This document shows, in pieces, positions 7,964 to 17,001 of a stretch of DNA of 63,825 nt. Made by a program: the position numbers and the translations under genes. Source of the DNA: Firmicutes bacterium CAG:631 (GTDB taxonomy: Bacteria; Bacillota_I; Bacilli_A; RFN20; CAG-631). The DNA lies in contig HF998014.1 of the NCBI GenBank assembly GCA_000433015.1, positions 1-63,825 of the forward strand, read 5' to 3'. Every line of letters starts with the position of its first letter. The stretch's first letter is position 1. Under the pieces are notes generated by a model. That model searched no databases and was not told the DNA's origin. It saw only the letters and a program-made list of their open reading frames with translations.

Positions 7964-8800
7964 ATGAAAACAGAAAATTATTCCGTTATTGAATTGCTAC
8001 ATTTAAGTTTTGTAATCCGCGATTCCTTAGAATATTGCCACGAGCCATTAAAATTAAAAGAAAATGCTTTTGAAAGTCGCAAAAAGATGGTACAACAATT
8101 ATTAGAAAAAGATCACTTTATTGCTAAATTCTTAGTTGAAAATCCAAATGAAGCGGGTAAAAAATATTACGAAAGTTTAACCATTTATTTTAACAACATC
8201 TATGAAAAAGAATTTTATGTTTCTTTTGAAAATTACAAAGTCGATCCTGATAAAAAATTAGAATTTTTAGAAGAAACGATTAAAAATTATCAAACGGTTT
8301 TAGATATTATTCATGGATTTGTAAAAACACTTCAAGACAAAGAATTATTAGATGATGTTGTTTTACAATGTGTCAACGATTCAGAAAATTTCTTCAGAGT
8401 ATTGTATTTATTTATTGTCTATAATGAAATCATCAAAGAAGACAGTAATTATAAAGAAACATTACAAAAAACAAGAGATAATAACTCTTATGAAAATAAA
8501 TACATCTTAAATCTTTTAAAAGGTTTAATTGCAGCTTATAATTTCAATCGACAAAAATATTCTGGTCAAGAAGAAACTTTAAAAACTTTATTTGAAGAAG
8601 TTTTCAAGACATTCCAAAAATTAGATGGATCGATTAAATTAACTCAGCCCAATGAAATGCAAGAAACATTACTTGCAACCAATCGTTTAATTGCGCAAGC
8701 TTTAAGAACATATGAAACAAATTGGAGAACAGCCTATAAAAACTTAATTCAAAAAATGAGAGAAAATACTCCGGCAAATACCAACGAAACCAAATCTTAA
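7964..8800 (+). CDS. Cytoplasmic all-helical protein, unknown function
   Basis: A 278-residue protein starting at ATG 7964 behind TTGGAGG, with TATAAT at 7926-7931. It has no signal peptide and no membrane segment. It is rich in Glu, Lys, Leu and Asn, with heptad-like spacing that suggests an all-alpha or partly coiled-coil protein. No cysteine-, histidine- or nucleotide-binding motif stands out. It ends in a strong terminator and is a single-gene transcript. I do not recognise a family. Confidence 0.75.
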   Translation: MKTENYSVIELLHLSFVIRDSLEYCHEPLKLKENAFESRKKMVQQLLEKDHFIAKFLVENPNEAGKKYYESLTIYFNNIYEKEFYVSFENYKVDPDKKLEFLEETIKNYQTVLDIIHGFVKTLQDKELLDDVVLQCVNDSENFFRVLYLFIVYNEIIKEDSNYKETLQKTRDNNSYENKYILNLLKGLIAAYNFNRQKYSGQEETLKTLFEEVFKTFQKLDGSIKLTQPNEMQETLLATNRLIAQALRTYETNWRTAYKNLIQKMRENTPANTNETKS

Positions 8801-8804
8801 AATC

Positions 8805-8835
8805 AAGTTTCACTTTTGTGAAACTTTTTTTATTT
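8805..8835 (+). terminator. Strong terminator
   Basis: A 9-bp perfect stem AAGTTTCAC/GTGAAACTT (8805-8813 with 8818-8826) with a TTTT loop, followed by a T-rich tail. Confidence 0.9.
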
Positions 8836-8853
8836 TTACTTTTTTGCTAAAAG

Positions 8854-8882
8854 TTGTAAAATCTATAAAAATTATATATAAT
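8854..8882 (+). promoter_or_regulatory. Promoter of the ktrB operon
   Basis: TTGTAA (8854-8859), a 17-base spacer and a perfect TATAAT (8877-8882). Confidence 0.75.
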
Positions 8883-8909
8883 AAGGAGTATCGTGAAGGA
8901 GAACAAATT

Positions 8910-10337
8910 ATGAAAACTTTTTTGCGTAAAATCAAAAATATCTTCTTTGGAAACTCTGTAGCACAACGTTTATTTCAAGGATATTTGATAGCCATGTTAA
9001 TTGGTGCTTTATTATTAGTTTTACCTTTTTCTTGTGCTGAAGGTGCAGAAAAAGTTAACTTTATTGATGCCTTATTTATTTCGGCATCGGCCTGTAGTGA
9101 TACAGGATTAACCACATTGCAATTGAGTTCTCAATTTAGTTTTTTTGGTCAGTTGGTCATTATCCTTTTAGTTCAAATTGGTGGCATTGGTATATTAACG
9201 CTCAAAATTATGTTTTTATTATTTTTGGGCAAAAAAATCAAATTGAAAGAGCGATTAGTTGGTGCAAGCGAACGTGGAAGTGGAAAATTAGGAGGCAGTG
9301 TGGATTTAATTAAAACCTCTCTTGCCGTTTTATTTATCACTGAATTTGTTGCTGCGATTTTAATAATGATTCGTTTTTTAACTGTGCCCGAATATAAAGA
9401 GATGTTTCCTTCTACTGGAAAATTAATTTGGACGGCAATTTTTCATAGTATTTCAGCAACGAATAATGCTGGATTTGATATTTTTCCTGGAGGAACTTCT
9501 TTAGTTGTTTTTAAAGGAGATTATTTTATTCAAATTGTTACGATGTTATGCCTCATTATTGGTGGAATTGGATTCCCAATCTTTTACGATATTAAAAATT
9601 ATTTTAAAGCAAAAAGAAAAAAAGAATTTTATCAAGTTTCTTTATTTACTAAATTCAGCCTTAAATCTTATTTTATTGTAGGTTTTGGTGGTTTTATTCT
9701 TGTTGTGATTTCTGAATTATTGGCACCAACAAGTAGCGGTCTATTGTATAGTCAAGATTTTACTGTCATGGAAAAAATCTTTGCTTTAATTTTTCAAACC
9801 ACATCTGCTAGAAATGCTGGATTTGCAACGGTTGATTTAAACATTTTACAACCATCTACCAATTTATTATTAACTATTTTAATGTGTATCGGCGCTTCCC
9901 CTTCTTCTACAGGTGGAGGACTTCGTTGTACCACTTTCCTTTTGGTTGTCTATTTAATTAAAAGTGTTGCAACAGGAACTGATCGGGTTGAAATCTACAA
10001 TCGTTCTGTTCCTAAAAATACAGTGAATAAAGCTTTAGGCGTTTTTATTGCCACTTTATTTGTTGTAGTTGGCTCTTCTTTGCTTCTTTTAATGGTCAAC
10101 AGTGACAATAGTATTTTTACTATTGAAGCCGTATTATTAGAAGTTGGCAGTGCTTTTGGAACCACAGGATTATCGTTAGGCATTACCTATCATTTAAATG
10201 TTTTATCAAAGATTATATTAATCTTTGTCATGTTTATTGGTTATGTCGGCATTTCTACATCTTTGCTCGTTTGGTCTGACAAAAAAGTTGTGAAAAACTT
10301 ACGCGAATTACCTGAGGAGGATATTACCATTGGATAG
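8910..10337 (+). CDS. ktrB: KtrB/TrkH-family potassium uptake channel subunit
   Basis: A 475-residue integral membrane protein made of four M1-P-M2 repeats. The pore-loop glycines are visible in SACSDTGLTTL, SATNNAGFDIF, SARNAGFATVD and AFGTTGLSLG. Members pass K+ (often with Na+ coupling) and are gated by a cytoplasmic KtrA/TrkA nucleotide-binding ring; no such gene is in the window, so it must be encoded elsewhere. I chose ATG 8910 behind AAGGAG rather than the 22-codon upstream extension, which starts with TTG inside the promoter. The end overlaps the following Nudix gene by eight bases. Confidence 0.93.
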   Translation: MKTFLRKIKNIFFGNSVAQRLFQGYLIAMLIGALLLVLPFSCAEGAEKVNFIDALFISASACSDTGLTTLQLSSQFSFFGQLVIILLVQIGGIGILTLKIMFLLFLGKKIKLKERLVGASERGSGKLGGSVDLIKTSLAVLFITEFVAAILIMIRFLTVPEYKEMFPSTGKLIWTAIFHSISATNNAGFDIFPGGTSLVVFKGDYFIQIVTMLCLIIGGIGFPIFYDIKNYFKAKRKKEFYQVSLFTKFSLKSYFIVGFGGFILVVISELLAPTSSGLLYSQDFTVMEKIFALIFQTTSARNAGFATVDLNILQPSTNLLLTILMCIGASPSSTGGGLRCTTFLLVVYLIKSVATGTDRVEIYNRSVPKNTVNKALGVFIATLFVVVGSSLLLLMVNSDNSIFTIEAVLLEVGSAFGTTGLSLGITYHLNVLSKIILIFVMFIGYVGISTSLLVWSDKKVVKNLRELPEEDITIG

Positions 10338-10815
10338 AGAACAATTATCTTTGTGCTTTTTAAAAAAAGGCAATACATTTTTATTAATTAATCGTAACTT
10401 CCCACCATTTATGGGACAATGGAATGCTGTTGGAGGACATAAATTATCCTCTGAAACCATTGAAGAATGTGCCATTCGAGAAATTTATGAAGAAACAAAT
10501 ATTTCTGTACAAAAAGTAGAATTAATTGCGACTTTTACCTGGAATTATGATGATGGATTGGGTTTTATTTTTATTAGCGATTTAGACGAAAAAATTCAAA
10601 CTTCAGAATTTCCAAAACAAACAAAAGAGGGAATTTTGGATTTTAAGTCAATTGAATGGATTGAACATCCTAAAAACACAGGAATTATCGATGATATTAA
10701 GCTTTTTCTCATTGATATTTATCAAAAAAAGATTAAAAATGTTCATTATCATTTAACCTATGATCGAAACCGTCTAATAAAGGCGGAAATCAAAGATGGA
10801 TTATGCATAAAATGA
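10330..10815 (+). CDS. Nudix hydrolase
   Basis: A 161-residue MutT-like pyrophosphohydrolase. The Nudix box runs GGHKLSSETIEECAIREIYE and continues ETNI, so the G-x5-E-x7-REUxEE core is intact and only the late glycine is replaced by asparagine. It uses a TTG start at 10330, nine bases after GAGGAGG inside the end of ktrB, so the two are translationally linked. Substrates of this size class include oxidised (d)NTPs and nucleotide sugars; nothing in the sequence decides between them. The basic C-terminal tail is unremarkable. Confidence 0.9.
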   Translation: MDREQLSLCFLKKGNTFLLINRNFPPFMGQWNAVGGHKLSSETIEECAIREIYEETNISVQKVELIATFTWNYDDGLGFIFISDLDEKIQTSEFPKQTKEGILDFKSIEWIEHPKNTGIIDDIKLFLIDIYQKKIKNVHYHLTYDRNRLIKAEIKDGLCIK

Positions 10816-10829
10816 ATGAGGTATTGGGT

Positions 10830-12791
10830 ATGGATACTTTTAAAAGACATTTACAACAGGCAATCAATCAAAAAAAGCAAGAGTTATATTTAAAGGGTAA
10901 AATTCCTATTTTAATTTCTGCACCTCATTATGTAAAACATCTTCGAGAAAATCATATTTTACCCGCCGAAACTTACACTGGGGTTTTAGGCTTTTTTTTA
11001 CATCAACATTTTGGATGTCATCTAATTTGCAATCTAAACGAAAACGTCGATCCTAATTATGATAACCATTCAATTTATCGTGAGCAATTAAAAGAAATTG
11101 TTGAAAAAGAACACATTCAAATTTGTATTGATTTACATCAACTTTCACCAACTAGAGAACAAGAAATTGAAATTGGAACTTCCAATCAAGAAAATATTTT
11201 TTTATTTCCTAATCTTGGAAAACAAATTCAATCTTTATTCCAAAATAATGGATTTCAAAAAACTTTTTTAGATCAAAAATACGTGGCTTCTTTTCAAAAT
11301 ACAGTTTCAAAATCATTAGCAATGGCTACATCAATTCCTTGTTTACAAATTGAAATGAATAGTACACTATTTACGCACACATTAAAGAAAAAAAAGATTT
11401 TCAATTGCTTTAAAAAATTAATTTTGTTTTTAAAAAAAGAGTTCCTTGTATCTTTATCTCAACGCATCATACAAAATAATGAAACTTGGCAACTGATACA
11501 AAATCGGCAAAGTCTTCCCATTTTCGATGCATGCAAAGATTTTATAGTAATTAAAGTCATTGATAATCAAAAGGCTAACTTACCTAAAAACGCCATTATA
11601 GTACATCAAGAAAATCCTCAATTTTTATTATCAAAAGCATTTTTAATTTTTCCAAATACAGGCGCTTTTACTCCATGTGATATTTATTATGATGCCGCTT
11701 TAAAAAACAAATATAATTTAAAAGAAAATGAATTAATTGCAACCTCATCTGTTTTAGCATCCTTACATATTCAAAACAAAATAGCTACACATTTTAAAGT
11801 TTTTGTTTTATTTTTGCCTTTTGCTCAAAGCAAGCATATTAAAATTCAATCAATAGAAAAAATTCAAGAAAAACAAATCAGCATTTCCAAAAAAGCACAA
11901 AAAATCTTACATTTTGATTCTAAGAACAAAATTTATTTTTATCAGTTATATCATCCATTAACAAATGCTTCAATGCTGATTTCAAAAGATAAAATTATAG
12001 TTGACGAATCTTTAAAAGAGGATGAAATTCGTTTGTCTTATATGCAAAGAAATATGCTAGATTTAGAAATTCCTACCTCATTTTCTGATCAAAGTTTATT
12101 TTTTATAAAATCTCATTATCCTCAACAAATAGAATTTTTTGAAAAGGTCTATGATGCAGAAGGAACGCTTTTATCTTCTACAACTTATGAAGATAAAGAA
12201 CAATTAAAAAAGAAATTCAGCGACTTAAATCAAATTCAAATCATTCCAATGATTGATTCCTATAATTTCAATAGAAAAAAATCACTTTTTGAGCGTCTTG
12301 TTGATTGGATTGTCGGTAATAGTTCAACTTATTTACGAGTCATCCGTCCTTATCAAGAAGATGAAGACAATCAAATTGTTCGTCTTTCTAAAGATAATAT
12401 GCGTTTATTAGGTGTAGAAGCAATGGAACAAGTAGTCATCTATTATTCAACTCATCAAATTCGTTGCAAAGTTGTCGCTTTCGATGAAGATGACAAACGA
12501 ATTGAAGATACCAACAAAAAACCTAATTTAAATTGTTCTATTGGGATTCCAACTTGTATTCGAAAACAATTAAATATGGAAGATATTCGAAAAACCGTTA
12601 AAGTATCGAGAGATACAAAATTTATTTTTAAGAAAAAACTAAGTAATTCTTTACTTAGTTCCATCTTTACAGTCTTTAGCTCTTTATTATTATTTAATGA
12701 TAACATTTGGGTAGCTTTTCTTGTTAGTATTGTTTTAATTCCTTTAATTATCTATGCTATTTTTTCTGATTCAAGGGCTAATAAAGGATGA
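10830..12791 (+). CDS. N-formylglutamate-amidohydrolase-like / double-psi-barrel-like / two-helix membrane protein
   Basis: A protein of about 653 residues with an unusual order of domains. Residues about 20-210 resemble N-formylglutamate amidohydrolases (ILISAPHY near the start, then ICIDLHQLSP), including the PH and DLH positions expected for metal binding. A long middle part of unclear fold follows. Residues about 500-595 (RVIRPYQEDEDNQIVRLSKD, then LGVEAMEQVVIYYS and IGIPTCIRKQLNM) look like a double-psi beta barrel of the CDC48/VAT N-domain type. The end holds a two-helix membrane hairpin and a short polar tail. I chose ATG 10830 behind GAGG; ATG 10803 and ATG 10812 (overlapping the Nudix stop as ATGA) are alternatives. 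Enzymatic function is uncertain. Confidence 0.7.
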   Translation: MDTFKRHLQQAINQKKQELYLKGKIPILISAPHYVKHLRENHILPAETYTGVLGFFLHQHFGCHLICNLNENVDPNYDNHSIYREQLKEIVEKEHIQICIDLHQLSPTREQEIEIGTSNQENIFLFPNLGKQIQSLFQNNGFQKTFLDQKYVASFQNTVSKSLAMATSIPCLQIEMNSTLFTHTLKKKKIFNCFKKLILFLKKEFLVSLSQRIIQNNETWQLIQNRQSLPIFDACKDFIVIKVIDNQKANLPKNAIIVHQENPQFLLSKAFLIFPNTGAFTPCDIYYDAALKNKYNLKENELIATSSVLASLHIQNKIATHFKVFVLFLPFAQSKHIKIQSIEKIQEKQISISKKAQKILHFDSKNKIYFYQLYHPLTNASMLISKDKIIVDESLKEDEIRLSYMQRNMLDLEIPTSFSDQSLFFIKSHYPQQIEFFEKVYDAEGTLLSSTTYEDKEQLKKKFSDLNQIQIIPMIDSYNFNRKKSLFERLVDWIVGNSSTYLRVIRPYQEDEDNQIVRLSKDNMRLLGVEAMEQVVIYYSTHQIRCKVVAFDEDDKRIEDTNKKPNLNCSIGIPTCIRKQLNMEDIRKTVKVSRDTKFIFKKKLSNSLLSSIFTVFSSLLLFNDNIWVAFLVSIVLIPLIIYAIFSDSRANKG

Positions 12792-12917
12792 CAAAAAATG
12801 ATTATAGATGTTTAAAAATGAGAAATAATTCTAGATATTTGCATATAAATTGTTGAAAAATATTTACATTACATTCGTAAATTTATAAAATTAATTTTAT
12901 AGGAAGTGGTGAAAAAT

Positions 12918-13385
12918 ATGCAAACAAAAGTCTTAAAAATGACATCTCTTTTCTTTCTTGTCATCAGTATAATGTTTTCTGTTGGTTGTTCTTCTCATCG
13001 TGGCAATGATAATATTCCCACAGATGGGACAAAATTGACAATTACAATTCAAGAACAACAATTCAGCGCAACATTAATAGGAAATCAAACTACAAAATCT
13101 TTTATTGAAATGCTTCCTCTTACATTGAATATGAGTGATTTAAATGAAAATGAAAAATATTACTTTTTAGATTATGCCTTGCCAACAAACGCCTTTAATC
13201 CTGGAACGATAGAAGCAGGGGATTTGATGTTATATGGTTCATCTTGTATCGTCTTATTTTATAAAACATTTTCTTCAAACTATGATTATACAAGACTTGG
13301 AAAAATAGATAATCCAACTGGACTTGCTGAAGTTGTTGGAAGTGGCGATGTTACTATCACATTTGAAATAACAAGTTCTTCTTAA
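12918..13385 (+). CDS. Lipoprotein with cyclophilin-like domain
   Basis: A secreted lipoprotein of about 155 residues. The signal peptide MQTKVLKMTSLFFLVISIMF is followed by the lipobox SVGC. The mature part resembles the cyclophilin-like-fold domain of small Firmicutes proteins: LTITIQEQQFSATL, then SFIEMLPLTLNM, GDLMLYGSSCIVLFYKTF, and YTRLGKIDNPTGLAEVVGSG near the end. These are related in fold to peptidyl-prolyl isomerases but generally lack the catalytic arginine, so activity is doubtful. I chose ATG 12918 because it gives a canonical lipoprotein N-terminus; GTG 12906 and 12909 are possible. The 115 bases upstream are AT-rich without a confident promoter. Confidence 0.8.
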   Translation: MQTKVLKMTSLFFLVISIMFSVGCSSHRGNDNIPTDGTKLTITIQEQQFSATLIGNQTTKSFIEMLPLTLNMSDLNENEKYYFLDYALPTNAFNPGTIEAGDLMLYGSSCIVLFYKTFSSNYDYTRLGKIDNPTGLAEVVGSGDVTITFEITSSS

Positions 13386-13407
13386 GTACAAATCAATAAA
13401 AATTTAT

Positions 13408-13450
13408 CACCTCTAATGAATCATTTCAACTTTAGAGGTGTTTTTATTAT
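13408..13450 (+). terminator. Terminator of the cyclophilin-like lipoprotein gene
   Basis: A 9-bp perfect stem CACCTCTAA/TTAGAGGTG (13408-13416 with 13432-13440), a 15-base loop and a T-rich tail. Confidence 0.85.
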
Positions 13451-13489
13451 TTTTTCATGCATTGACAAGAAGAAAAATAAAATCCAATT

Positions 13490-13900
13490 ATGGAAAATTA
13501 CAATCCTATTCTTAATCTTTCTTTAGTCATTGTCATTGTCAATTTAGGAATGCCATTAGATTATCGGTTAATTGCAGGAGCCGGTTTATATACCGTTATT
13601 TATATTTTATCCAGAGCGCTTGGAAAAATTGGTGGAGCTTATATTGGTGGAAAATTAACCAAAGCTGATCCTAAAGTAACCAAATATCTTGGCTTTACGC
13701 TCCTTCCACATTCGGGAGTATCTTTAATTTTTACAGGCATTGCTGTAAATACAATGGCGACAATTGATGCTTCATTAGCTGCAATTATTTCTGGGACCAT
13801 TGTTTCAGCGGCAATTATTAATGAAATCATTGCTGTTTTATTAGCTAAAACCGCCTTTAAATGGGCGGGAGAAATATCACAACAATCATCAAAAAAATAA
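13490..13900 (+). pseudogene. 5'-truncated cation:proton antiporter (CPA-type) remnant
   Basis: The 136 residues match only the C-terminal part of a monovalent cation:proton antiporter (PF00999 type). Four to five hydrophobic segments are visible, with VNLGMPLDY, SRALGKIGGAYIGG and the conserved YLGFTLLPHSGVSLIFTG. Full proteins of this family have roughly 400 residues. There is no ribosome binding site before ATG 13490, a stop codon lies in frame at 13478-13480, and the terminator of the previous gene is only 40 bases upstream. The N-terminal half has therefore been lost, probably by deletion. A short expressed fragment cannot be excluded, but it could not transport alone. Confidence 0.7.
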
Positions 13901-13922
13901 TCGGTTAAACCGATTATTTTTC
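13893..13922. terminator. Bidirectional terminator between convergent genes
   Basis: A near-perfect inverted repeat (AATAATCGG/CCGATTATT core, 13896-13904 with 13910-13918) is flanked by A and T tracts on both sides. It serves the antiporter remnant and the beta-propeller gene. Confidence 0.85.
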
Positions 13923-15509
13923 TATTCTTTTATACGTTGTCGTTTTCATCAAATCAAAATTTTGAATATCATAACTATATAATTTAGTTGATCCAACACA
14001 TAAAATTTTTGAATCCAAGACAATTGAACGTAAAATATAATCTTCTATAACAGGAATTTCTCGAATCGGTTCTATCGTGTTTCGAATAGAAAAGATTTGT
14101 AAACTTTGTCCTGATTCTTTATACATTGGAAAAATAATTTTATCTTGAAAGATAGACATTGCTTTTTCATTGTATTTAACTTCAGTATCTGCATATGGTT
14201 CATTGATTTCATAAATGTCTTGAATTGATAAATCTGAACGATGAAATAAAGCTAAAACTAATCCTTGTGATACCATGTTATCATCTACTTTTCTACCCAA
14301 AGCAAATATTGTATTTTCTTTTATTTGTAAATATTCACACACAAATTCTAATTCTACTTCCTTAATCATTTGAATTTGTGTTGGATTAGAAAAATCATAT
14401 AAAAAAAGCGGATCTACATATAAAAAAGTAGAAATATAACAATAATTTTGGTAAAAACGGATGGCATAAACGGTTTCAGATGGAGCAATTTCTTTACTTG
14501 CTTTTATTTTAAAATCAGACAATGAAATATTATATAAAAAATTTATGGGTTGATTATTTTGATAATAGGTTGTGGCTACTCGCAAATAATTTTGATAGAT
14601 ATCTATCGCATAGGCATTATATAAATATCCATTTAAGATCAAATACCCATCATATTGAAAATGTTTTAAAGATAATACATGAATGGCAATTTTACTAATT
14701 TGATCATACAATGCGGATACCATAATCATCTTTCCATCATCAATTTTTACAATTCCCTCTACCCCTAAAAATCCTTTTAACTCTAATGGTTTCTTTTCGT
14801 TTAAAGATAATTTGGCAAGCAAACGAATGGCATAAACATTATCTCCAGCTTCCGATAAATAAAGTTCATCTTCACTTAGTGTTTGTTTAAAATAAAGTGA
14901 ATCAAAATATTGTGGATAAATAAATTTTTTTGTCTCAGGATTAAATATTTGATGATTCGATAAGATAAAGTAAAAATCGTTTTCAACAATTGCAGATGAA
15001 ATATAATAACTTCCATCAAAAGACAAATACCGAGCAATAGAATAATCATCTTTGTTAAGAACATAGATAACACATTCACTATTTCGATAAGGAAAGGTTC
15101 TTCCCGGAATAATTTCCACATCCAATTGAATATTTTTAATTCCTAATAATATAATTTGTGAATCAGTCAAAAGAAGTTCTGTTGGCATAAAGTCATCGAA
15201 AGCAATTTCACTGACTACAGTTTCATTTTCATTGTCAATAACATATAACTTTTGATAATCAACAACATAGGTTCTTTGTTGGTCATATTTGATAAAATCA
15301 GATTCATCAACATCATCAACTTGATATTCATTTTCAATCGTGCCTGTTACCGGTAAATCCATATCATTTTTAGGTTTACTTAGAAATTTTACAACATCTT
15401 GTGTATCTGCTTTTTTAATTTGAATATCATCTTTTTTATTAGACAACGCCAATAAAGTTCCAATAATCCCTACAAATACAAATAACGCTACGATAATTCT
15501 TTTTTTCAT
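13914..15509 (-). CDS. Secreted or membrane-anchored beta-propeller protein
   Basis: About 531 residues. ATG 15509 is chosen because GGTGAT stands just ahead of it; the longer frame starts with TTG without a ribosome binding site. One N-terminal hydrophobic segment (KKRIIVALFVFVGIIGTLLA) acts as signal anchor. The rest matches the Firmicutes family of secreted proteins with a C-terminal beta-propeller domain (PF09826): the diagnostic ENEYQVDDVDESDFIKYD is followed by repeated blades with short Tyr/Ile-rich strands. Its role is unknown; such proteins are thought to act at the cell surface. It ends in the bidirectional terminator shared with the antiporter remnant. Confidence 0.8.
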   Translation of the reverse strand: MKKRIIVALFVFVGIIGTLLALSNKKDDIQIKKADTQDVVKFLSKPKNDMDLPVTGTIENEYQVDDVDESDFIKYDQQRTYVVDYQKLYVIDNENETVVSEIAFDDFMPTELLLTDSQIILLGIKNIQLDVEIIPGRTFPYRNSECVIYVLNKDDYSIARYLSFDGSYYISSAIVENDFYFILSNHQIFNPETKKFIYPQYFDSLYFKQTLSEDELYLSEAGDNVYAIRLLAKLSLNEKKPLELKGFLGVEGIVKIDDGKMIMVSALYDQISKIAIHVLSLKHFQYDGYLILNGYLYNAYAIDIYQNYLRVATTYYQNNQPINFLYNISLSDFKIKASKEIAPSETVYAIRFYQNYCYISTFLYVDPLFLYDFSNPTQIQMIKEVELEFVCEYLQIKENTIFALGRKVDDNMVSQGLVLALFHRSDLSIQDIYEINEPYADTEVKYNEKAMSIFQDKIIFPMYKESGQSLQIFSIRNTIEPIREIPVIEDYILRSIVLDSKILCVGSTKLYSYDIQNFDLMKTTTYKRIEK

Positions 15510-15564
15510 TTTATCACCACTTTTTATTGTGGGTTCTTTTTTCAAAGTAATACAAAAGAAAAAA

Positions 15565-15592
15565 GAAAAAAAGCAGATGCTTGATCTGCTTT
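15565..15592 (-). terminator. Terminator of the alpha-galactosidase gene
   Basis: Stem AAGCAGAT/ATCTGCTT (15571-15578 with 15584-15591), followed on the minus strand by a long T run. Confidence 0.85.
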
Positions 15593-16913
15593 ATTGATAT
15601 TCTCCAAGATATTCTTTTTCAGCTTCTAATAATTCATCTACCATAGCTGTAATTTCATCTAAAGAAAGTTCAGAACCCGTGTGAGGATCTAACATGGCAG
15701 CATTATAAACCAGTTGCCGACTTCTTTTCAATGCTGCTTCAATAGTAATTAATTGTACATTGATATTGGTTTGATTCATTGCTGCTAATTGAACCGGCAA
15801 TTTGCCAACGAAAACAGGTTGAATGCCATTGCCATTAACGAGACATGGAACTTCAACGCAGGCATCCATTGGTAAATTCGTAATCAAACCTTGATTTAAA
15901 ACATTTCCACCAATCATATAAGTTTTATTCGTTACAATTGCTTCCATAATATAGGAAGCGTATTCATGCGTTCTCGTATGCGTTATCCGATTTCCATCTA
16001 AAATTTCTTTTTTCTGATTTTGCCAATTCGCAATTTGATTGACACATCTTCTTGGATATTCATCTAATGGAATGTTATATTTTTGAATCAATTTAGGATA
16101 TTTACTCTTAATATAAAACATATTATATTCTGCATTATGTTCACTAGATTCAGTACAATAATAGCCAAGTCGACGAATATAATCAAGGCGAACACAATCA
16201 TAAAAGTTTTCAGTATTTTTTAATTTTTCTAAAGCTCTTTTTTTAATTTCTGGATATAAATCGTTCCCCTCATTATCTTGTATTTTTAAAAGCCAAGCCA
16301 TATGATTAATTCCAGCTATAAGTTCTTTTCTACCTTCTAGTTTATCTTGCATGCCCAACTCTTCTAATAAGGTGCTTGAACATACTTGAACACTATGACA
16401 TAATCCCACTGTTTTAATTTTCGTATATCGTGTCATAAAGCCAGTTAAAATCGCCATTGGATTCGTATAATTTAAAAACCAAGCATTAGGACATACTTCC
16501 TCCATATCTTTCGCAAAATCTTGTAAGACATGAATCGTTCTTAATCCACGCATGATTCCTCCAATGCCTAATGTATCGCCAATCGTTTGCCTTAATCCAT
16601 ATTTTTTAGGAATTTCAAAATCTAAAACGGTACAAGGTTCATAAAATCCAACTTGAATTGCATTAATAACAAAATCAGCATCTTTTAAAGCTGCTTTGCG
16701 GTTTTCTACACCCAAGTATTTTGTAATCTTGGCTCTATTTTCATTAATATTTTTATTTAATGCGGTTACCATCATGTAACTTTCTTCTAAGCGATCTTCT
16801 AAAATATCATATAATGCAAATTCGCTTTCTCTTAAAGCTGGTGTTAACATACTATCACCGATGACATTTTTAGCAAAAATTGTGCTTCCCGCACCCATAA
16901 AAGTTATTTTCAT
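15591..16913 (-). CDS. melA: GH4-family alpha-galactosidase
   Basis: A 440-residue glycoside hydrolase family 4 enzyme, which works by an NAD+- and divalent-metal-dependent redox-elimination mechanism in the cytoplasm. The N-terminal Rossmann motif is KITFMGAGSTIFAKN. NYTNPMA and GLCHSVQ follow; the CHSV form of the metal-binding cysteine motif is the one known for alpha-galactosidases (6-phospho-glycosidases have CNxP). GINHMAW supplies the metal histidine. The ribosome binding site is AAAAGGAG. It stands alone with its own terminator; no galactoside transporter is adjacent, although the glycan importers further right could supply substrate. Confidence 0.9.
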   Translation of the reverse strand: MKITFMGAGSTIFAKNVIGDSMLTPALRESEFALYDILEDRLEESYMMVTALNKNINENRAKITKYLGVENRKAALKDADFVINAIQVGFYEPCTVLDFEIPKKYGLRQTIGDTLGIGGIMRGLRTIHVLQDFAKDMEEVCPNAWFLNYTNPMAILTGFMTRYTKIKTVGLCHSVQVCSSTLLEELGMQDKLEGRKELIAGINHMAWLLKIQDNEGNDLYPEIKKRALEKLKNTENFYDCVRLDYIRRLGYYCTESSEHNAEYNMFYIKSKYPKLIQKYNIPLDEYPRRCVNQIANWQNQKKEILDGNRITHTRTHEYASYIMEAIVTNKTYMIGGNVLNQGLITNLPMDACVEVPCLVNGNGIQPVFVGKLPVQLAAMNQTNINVQLITIEAALKRSRQLVYNAAMLDPHTGSELSLDEITAMVDELLEAEKEYLGEYQ

Positions 16914-16972
16914 TGTAGTTCTCCTTTTTTCCGTCTTTATTATAATGCATCTTTTAAAGTTATGCTACAACA

Positions 16973-17001
16973 AAAAAAATTCTAATTTGCACTAGAATTT
17001 T
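16973..17001 (-). terminator. Terminator of the cotE-like gene
   Basis: Stem AAAATTCTA/TAGAATTTT (16976-16984 with 16993-17001) with an 8-base loop and a minus-strand T run. It overlaps the stop codon. Confidence 0.8.
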
